Source: Allodiplogaster sudhausi (taxonomy: Eukaryota > Nematoda > Chromadorea > Rhabditida > Diplogasteridae). Taken from it: a DNA stretch of 64,000 bases. The position numbers and the translations under genes are program-made. The stretch covers positions 3,342,501 to 3,406,500 of the forward strand of contig CALZFC010000020.1 in assembly GCA_945643635.1 (NCBI GenBank), in the 5' to 3' direction. Shown here piece by piece: positions 58,953-64,000 of this stretch. Below the pieces are notes generated by a model. It saw only the letters and a program-made list of their open reading frames with translations. It searched no databases and was not told where the DNA came from. The first letter of the stretch is position 1. Each line of letters begins with the position of its first letter.

Positions 58953-59733
58953 CTCGATCAGAGAGGGAAAGGACTGCGCCAGAGGTTTGGGAGTGCGTGA
59001 CAACGTGGAGGAGCCGAGCATTTTCGAAGTGTCGTTATGATCTACATCCAATTTCTCACGAACGCCTTGTGTAGATCAAATTGACACTAGTTTTTGTTGG
59101 CAATTATCACGTACGAATGAGCATGCATCAACAGTGACTAAAATTTCTGACTAAAGCACGATCTCCCTTCAAGGAAGTCTTGCTAGCTTTTTACTAACCA
59201 AAAAAAGTATCATAATTGCACTGAGTTAACACGCCGTGCATGCATTTAGTGGAGCACCTCTGAGTTCACACTTGAATTGTGTTCCCTTCTTTCAATGCTT
59301 TCTTTTCTACCATGGACCGCAGCGGTCGCAAAATTTCTGTCAATCTTTCAATATTTTCCATTGATCATTCTATATATTTCATGCCTTAAAAGATGCTCGT
59401 TATCAGAGCCTATCAAGGAATGGGATAGGGATAAGAGGATACCAGACATCGAGGGTGAAGTGAGAGAGGGAAAGAAGCAGAGTCAGAGAGGGCCAGAAAG
59501 CAGAAGGAACAGGGAGTAAGAGAGAGCGAGAGACGGACGCAGAGAAGGAGAGATCATTATCCATCTCTGGCTTCTCGTCTTCAGCGGTGCACATACTCTT
59601 CGTCGTTACTAAACGAGAGACAAATCAAAAGAACAACACAAAACAACCCGCCCCACCAAGTACAAAACAAATAGACACCTCCTGGTGATCTCACAATCAG
59701 TCTAGAACGGAGCACGCAGAAATGGATGACCCC
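58953..59733. other. Intergenic between copy-B genes
   Basis: No gene seen; parts match the copy-A spacer (26440-27325), including the stretch around ATCTACATCCAATT. Confidence 0.45.
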
Positions 59734-59927
59734 TCACAAAGTCACCTCGAACTTTTGCAGTTGTTTCTTGACATGCTTCTGAAAGCGGGCGACGAATCTC
59801 CCGACCGATTCCACGAGGGTAGGCGGGCAGGGGCCAGAGATGGCGAGAGTGAGCAGCAAGACATGCAGATGCAGGTACGACGCGTGGCTGTCGATGGCCT
59901 GGACGAGAGAGAGAGAGGAGAGGGAGG

Positions 59928-59968
<41 letters not shown>

Positions 59969-60271
59969 AGGGAGAGGAGAAGAGGGTGAGAGAAGAGAGA
60001 AGGAGACAGATAGGTGAGAGGGAGAGGAGGGAGAGAGAGAGGGAGAGAGAGAGAGAGAAGAGAGAATGAGGGAAAGAGTGAATATAAGAATGAAACAGCA
60101 GCCTTACGAGGTGTCGATGAGAGCGAGCCTCTCGGACAATATCCGCGAGATCCAAGTCGGCGTCGCGGGAAATGCGGTACGCGGCCAACTCGAGGGCGGG
60201 CAGAGTCATGGCGCGGTCGATGCCAAGCATGCCGTGGATCACTACCGGGCTGTAGTCGGCCTTTCTGGAAG

Positions 60272-60312
<41 letters not shown>

Positions 60313-62200
60313 GGAAAGAGAAGAGAGAGAGAGAAGAGATAGAGATATGTACTTCCTGATCCAGCTCCAGAACTGGAGAACGGGGTCAACAGAGGGCGGA
60401 GCCAGCCGCGACGGCCAGCCCATCATCTCAGCATGCAGGATGGATACCGGCCTCCGTTTCCTGAGAGAGGTGGGAGAGTAAATAATTCGTTAAATTGTGA
60501 CGGATTAGTGTTTTGGCTATGACCGGGGTGTGAGTGTGCCTCGGGGCGACGCCTTATGCGTCAAGCCTCAGGAACCTTCTGCTCCTCTTCAGCAGTCCCC
60601 TGCGGGCGCGCTGCTGCGCTCAGTCGGGGCTTCCCCGGCTCTTCTCTGCTTCTCGAGCAGAGGTGCGCTGTTGCGCTCGGTCTGGGTCTCGGCCCTGACC
60701 CTTCTCTGCCTCCTTCAGGCAGAGGTCGTGGTTCTGCACTCAGTCAGAGGCTCTCCTCTGACCCTTCTCCGCTTTCCCTTTTGGGTGCAGAGGTGGCACA
60801 GTCGTGCCCCGGTGATCCCTTAGTGCGTGGTGAGGTGCGCGAACACCGAGTTCAGAGAGCGATCTTGTTTATCGTTACAGCTCGCAATTAAACCGGCAAA
60901 GTGCAAGAACGGCAACTGTACATAAGCCATGACGGCCTATACTGGGCGCGTTTTGGCGGGCTAAAAATACAAGTCGAGGCAATGTGACGACTGTATGTAC
61001 ATGCAGTGGCATTCTTAACAGAATTAGGAATGACTTATAGAAAAGTCGTAATAATTGGTAGGATTGTATAAAATGAAGAATGTATGTGGAAAATAACAAA
61101 GGGAAGAGGTTTTGTGAGTGTTTGGCCAATTGATAAAATGAGAATGAGGAATATGATAGTTGGCCTTATGACAAAATATTTGGTGGCCTCATCGAACTCG
61201 GCCATCACTTCCTTGCCCCCCCCCCCAGAGGAGTATGGTCTTGACACGAACTAGTAGCTGATCTCGAGCTGCGTAATGTTGAAGAGTTCCTTGTACTTGG
61301 CGAGCGCGCCGGAGGGAGAGACGCGCGCGATCCGCTTGACGCGGCAGTGGCCGAAGGGGCGGACCTCGCCGTCCTCGCTCGGCACGTACGCCGCCACCTT
61401 CTGCCCGTCTGAGAATATTCATTCATGACTTTTGTTTGAAGAACCTTTTGAAGAATCGACTAATCGACGTTAGTTTTGACTAATCGTGATTTATTTGAGT
61501 AATTTTGAATCTTTTGTCGCATCTTTAAAAATCGCTCTTCCGCGTAATATTCGAGCAAAAGAGCTCGAATTCAGAATGAAACTCGCCCTCCTCGAAGGCG
61601 CAGACCATGGCGATGAGTGCCACTTCCTCGTCCACGCACATCCTCCAGAAGTCATCGACCGTCTCGCGGGTCAAGGCAAGCAATCTTTTACTATTATTTA
61701 TTTTCTTCAAGTAAAATATTGATTACAAAGTTAAATTAACATTCCAAATAAAACTAGATTACCTGGGTGACGATGTAATCCCGGCCTGTCGGGAGGAGTA
61801 GCCAATTCGCGTGGATAAAGTCATCCCCGTTCTTCGAGGGGAGGACGACACGACTGTTCATTAGGCAGGGAACGTCTGAATCGCTGCAGAGAAAGAGAGA
61901 TAGGGAGGAGAAAGAGAGGGATGGGTGAGAAGGGAAGAAGAAGAAAGAAGAGTGTTAGAGAAAGAGAGTGGTTGCAGTTGGTAAGTACCGATCTTTGGAT
62001 GATTTCTTGTGGAAGCGAGCATTGGGCGTGGTGTAATCGTTTAGATTGTTGACGTAGTCCAACGCAATGGTGCGAATGGACTGTAAGATACACTCATAAG
62101 AACAGCCGATAGAGAGAGGACGGACGAGAGAAAATGAGAGCCCGCTTACCGTAGCCGAGACCATCTCCGCCCACGCGATGATTTTCTTTCGCCTGGTCGT
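59734..62200 (-). pseudogene. PTP-like gene, copy B, with splice and N-terminal damage
   Basis: Single-cassette copy of the gene at 27326-31278. Exons: 62150-62200, 61989-62080, 61763-61883, about 61587-61672, 61252-61408, 60353-60460, 60108-60264, 59734-59898. The P-loop is again VIHGMLGIDR (no Cys) and the WPD loop GWPS. Damage: a 9-base deletion at about 61672 removes the 3' splice site and first residues of the APTRE exon. At 61252 the codon next to the donor became TA, so joining to the next exon (starting G) creates TAG. The Lys-rich and signal-peptide exons are replaced by unrelated DNA. It keeps the inserted hairpin element at 60482-61238. Confidence 0.7.
60482..61238. mobile_element. 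Second copy of the hairpin-array insertion
   Basis: Nearly identical to 28975-29720. Differences fall in both stems and loops: GGCAC-AATC-GTGCC becomes GGCAC-AGTC-GTGCC (loop), while CCGCAG becomes CAGCAG and CTCTGC becomes CTCCGC (stems weakened). Confidence 0.55.
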
Positions 62201-62265
62201 CTAAAACAAATTTTCGAATTTTTCCGAACATTTCAAAATAGCACTTTTTAAATTTTGCTTTCAAT

Positions 62266-62300
62266 TATTCATCGCTGACGGTCGGCTCTCGGTTGGACTG
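62266..62300 (+). repeat. Leader repeat, copy C
   Basis: TTATTCATCGCTGACGGTCG followed by GCTCTCGGTTGGACTG. It lies between the truncated PTP-like copy B and the partial gene at 62441. Confidence 0.6.
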
Positions 62301-62390
62301 ATCCTACGGCTGTTTTATCTCTCTTTCCTCTTTTTTCCTCTCGCTCTCATGTTCGCTCGCTCTATCTGTGTATGTCTGTCTGTCTGTCTG

Positions 62391-62423
<33 letters not shown>

Positions 62424-62440
62424 TTGTCTGTTCTTTCTTC

Positions 62441-62560
62441 ATGAATGAAAACGAGGCCGTGCCCATGAGCGCCAGAATGTCTTCAGGATTTAAAATATAC
62501 GAATCGAGAATAAAGATGTATAATCTGAATAATAAGATATGTAGCTGCCTTGTCTAATGG
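62441..62560 (+). pseudogene. First-exon fragment related to the small gene at 6340
   Basis: MNENEAVPMSARMSSGFK matches MADNEPVPKSAISTGKK (NE-VP--SA--S-G-K) and follows the same leader repeat and a CT tract (62392-62422). No later exons (QFQGVDGAKD and so on) are found before the next repeat, so this is a 5' fragment. Confidence 0.45.
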
Positions 62561-62594
62561 TAAGAAAAGGCGGACAACTGTCAAGTTGAAACGC

Positions 62595-62768
62595 AATTTT
62601 CTGCACCGAATAAGCTCAAAAACTTTAAAGTCTCGTAAAATTATTTCATTGAAACGAATGCACATTCACGGACTACGAAGTGAGATATTCTTGCTCCAAT
62701 AATTTTACAAAACTTTCTATTTTGGCGATTATGCATGATGTTTTTGAGCTTATTCGATGCAGAAAATT
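62595..62768. repeat. Short inverted-repeat element
   Basis: Arms 62595-62623 and 62740-62768 are inverted complements, 28 of 29 matching (AATTTTCTGCA, AATAAGCTCAAAAAC), with a 116-base AT-rich interior. A small MITE is likely. Confidence 0.7.
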
Positions 62769-62779
62769 ATGTACATACA

Positions 62780-63153
62780 TACATACATATGTCACTTATT
62801 GTTAGGTTGGTAAAGGAAGGTGGTAAGGGAAAGAAAGGAATGAGCGAGCATTGAAGGGCAGTTCCTTTTTAATATACTATTTTCGCCGTACAATGTTTTT
62901 TTACTTAGATTTAATAAAGTAATACTTATGTACATGCATATATGTATGTTAAGAAGCCAAGCTTACTGGATTGGATCTGGCGAAGGCAACCCAATTTGCC
63001 CTATGTTCGACAGTATCCTTCGCTCTCAACGAGGGGCTCCTTCATGATGTTATACTGTCATAGGACTACAACATTATCAAACAAACATTTTATATGAGAA
63101 ATAATGAGGGGAGAAGGGAGACTGGGCAGGGACATAGTAGTTGGTAGTTGGCC
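62780..63153. other. Intergenic; start of copy B of the second duplication
   Basis: Matches 50930-51104 except for a block at about 62920-63038 absent from the first copy. CATA repeats at 62770-62795. Confidence 0.5.
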
Positions 63154-64000
63154 TTAGTAGTTGGCCTTGGAGGCACGACGAGCAGTACGGAGCTCCTCGT
63201 TGTGGTACTCGGAAGGCTTGTCGACATTCTAGCGGAGATTGACCGTTCCCGTCTTGAGAGTGGCAACGGCGCGGCTGAGGGACTCGCTGGAGGCATCTGG
63301 GAAGTGGCTAGATTGAGGGTTTCAAGGAGTCGTGGACTGACTGGGAGCAGCCTTGGCCGAGGCACCGCGAGTCTGGCGAGCAGACTTCTGGCTCTTCTTA
63401 GAATTCACGGAGCGCGCCGTCTTTGCGGAGCGGCCACTCGCAGGGGACTTGGAGCCTGAATTTCCGTCAGGACTTTTCCACTCAGGAGATACGGAAGTTC
63501 AGAAAGCTCACGTTGGTTACGGTAGGCTGGGGGCGGAGCATCGAAGGCGTAGGTGGTGTCATCCTGCATTCCGCAGTAGACGGAGACAGCCGGGGCCTGA
63601 ATATCAAAGAAGTTCATTGGAGAATTACAGAAAATAATGGTTGGTTCGAACTGCGCGGCCGCTGGACGCAGGGCCCACGTAGCTGGCAGGGGCCGCGTAG
63701 CTGGCCTGTGCCAACTGCTGGATTCCCTGATGCTGGTTGTGATGGCCGTGGCCAGTCCTGGATTGCGAATTCTGTCCGCGACCTCCCTGCCCAAAATTGT
63801 TCTCCTGCTGATTCGCCTGCTCCTCGTAAGTCGACTGCTGCTTCTGCCTGTTCTGCGCGGAAGGCGCGTTCATCGAAGGGATCTGCAGTGGAATTAGAAT
63901 TAAATCGATCAACAGATTTTGATATCTCTGACGGCGTGTCCGCTGGCGTCCGTCTGCGTGGTGTTGTTGTAGATCTGCTGAGAACCGTAGATCACAGGGG
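63154..64000 (-). CDS. GYAPPxx-repeat protein, copy B (cut by window end)
   Basis: Terminal exons only: 63933-64000 and beyond, 63652-63882, 63512-63596, 63342-63455, 63154-63296. They match copy A closely and keep its exon phases. Differences: one AASYAAP unit fewer in the Ala/Tyr exon, and EQN to AQN. The intron between 63455 and 63512 differs by a short insertion. The heptapeptide-repeat part would lie beyond the window. Confidence 0.6.

Noticed and set aside
1..64000. CRISPR array, phage or bacterial operon
   Set aside because: Introns, MSP domain and eukaryotic families throughout; no regular spacer-repeat structure. The hairpin array has no spacers of constant length.

Overview
This is eukaryotic nuclear DNA, almost certainly from a nematode. 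A major sperm protein (MSP) domain gene of the small SSP type lies at 13728-14314, and the gene families around it (PP1-type phosphatases, protein tyrosine phosphatase (PTP) relatives, a one-SH2 protein, a SulP transporter, STAT) fit a nematode. Genes have many short GT-AG introns, some with a GC donor. Long CT-rich microsatellites fill many introns, and TATAAAAG boxes lie upstream of several start codons. I cannot name the species. There are no prokaryotic operons, CRISPR arrays or rRNA genes, and I saw no tRNA.

Layout. 0.3-5.3 kb: a STAT transcription factor (+), 5' end outside the window. 6.3-7.6 kb: a small unknown gene and a C2H2 zinc-finger gene. 8.2-12.6 kb: a PP1-type phosphatase (-) whose second intron holds a 3 kb non-LTR retrotransposon. 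13.7-14.3 kb: the MSP-domain gene, with a frameshift. 15.0-17.2 kb: an unrecognised multi-exon gene. 19.1-20.6 kb: a non-autonomous DNA transposon. 21.5-23.1 kb: a broken SKI2-like helicase ending beside a retroelement integrase remnant. 23.5-24.3 kb: a compact single-SH2 protein without the FLVR arginine. 25.1-26.4 kb: a secreted Pro/Tyr-rich protein. 27.3-31.3 kb: a PTP-like gene with an internally duplicated four-exon cassette. 31.5-34.8 kb: a broken tubulin tyrosine ligase-like gene. 35.4-37.7 kb: an unknown gene. 38.5-45.3 kb: a SulP/SLC26 anion transporter with a piggyBac-like element in one intron. 46.6-48.9 kb: a second PTP-like gene with a signal peptide. 49.4-50.5 kb: a small membrane protein. 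51.1-53.7 kb: a GYAPPxx-repeat protein. 54.2-56.6 kb: a second PP1-type phosphatase. 57.1-57.4 kb: a decayed CstF64-type RRM. 57.6-64.0 kb: second copies of the secreted Pro/Tyr-rich gene, the PTP-like gene and, cut by the window edge, the GYAPPxx-repeat gene.

Themes. The PTP-like genes at all three loci have lost the catalytic cysteine (HC to HG in the P-loop), and the cassette-bearing locus also lacks the WPD aspartate. At least one has a clear signal peptide, so these look like secreted or lumenal pseudophosphatases. The SH2 protein has lost its phosphotyrosine-binding arginine. Together with two PP1s and an MSP-domain gene, this resembles the families expanded in nematode sperm. That is an inference from family membership, not from expression data. 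A roughly 5 kb segmental duplication (25-30.7 kb against 57.5-62.2 kb) and a second one (50.9-52.1 kb against 62.9-64.0 kb) shape the region, and several duplicated or neighbouring genes are broken.

Limits. Exon boundaries were read by eye from splice consensus, reading phase and family resemblance. No alignment or database search was run.
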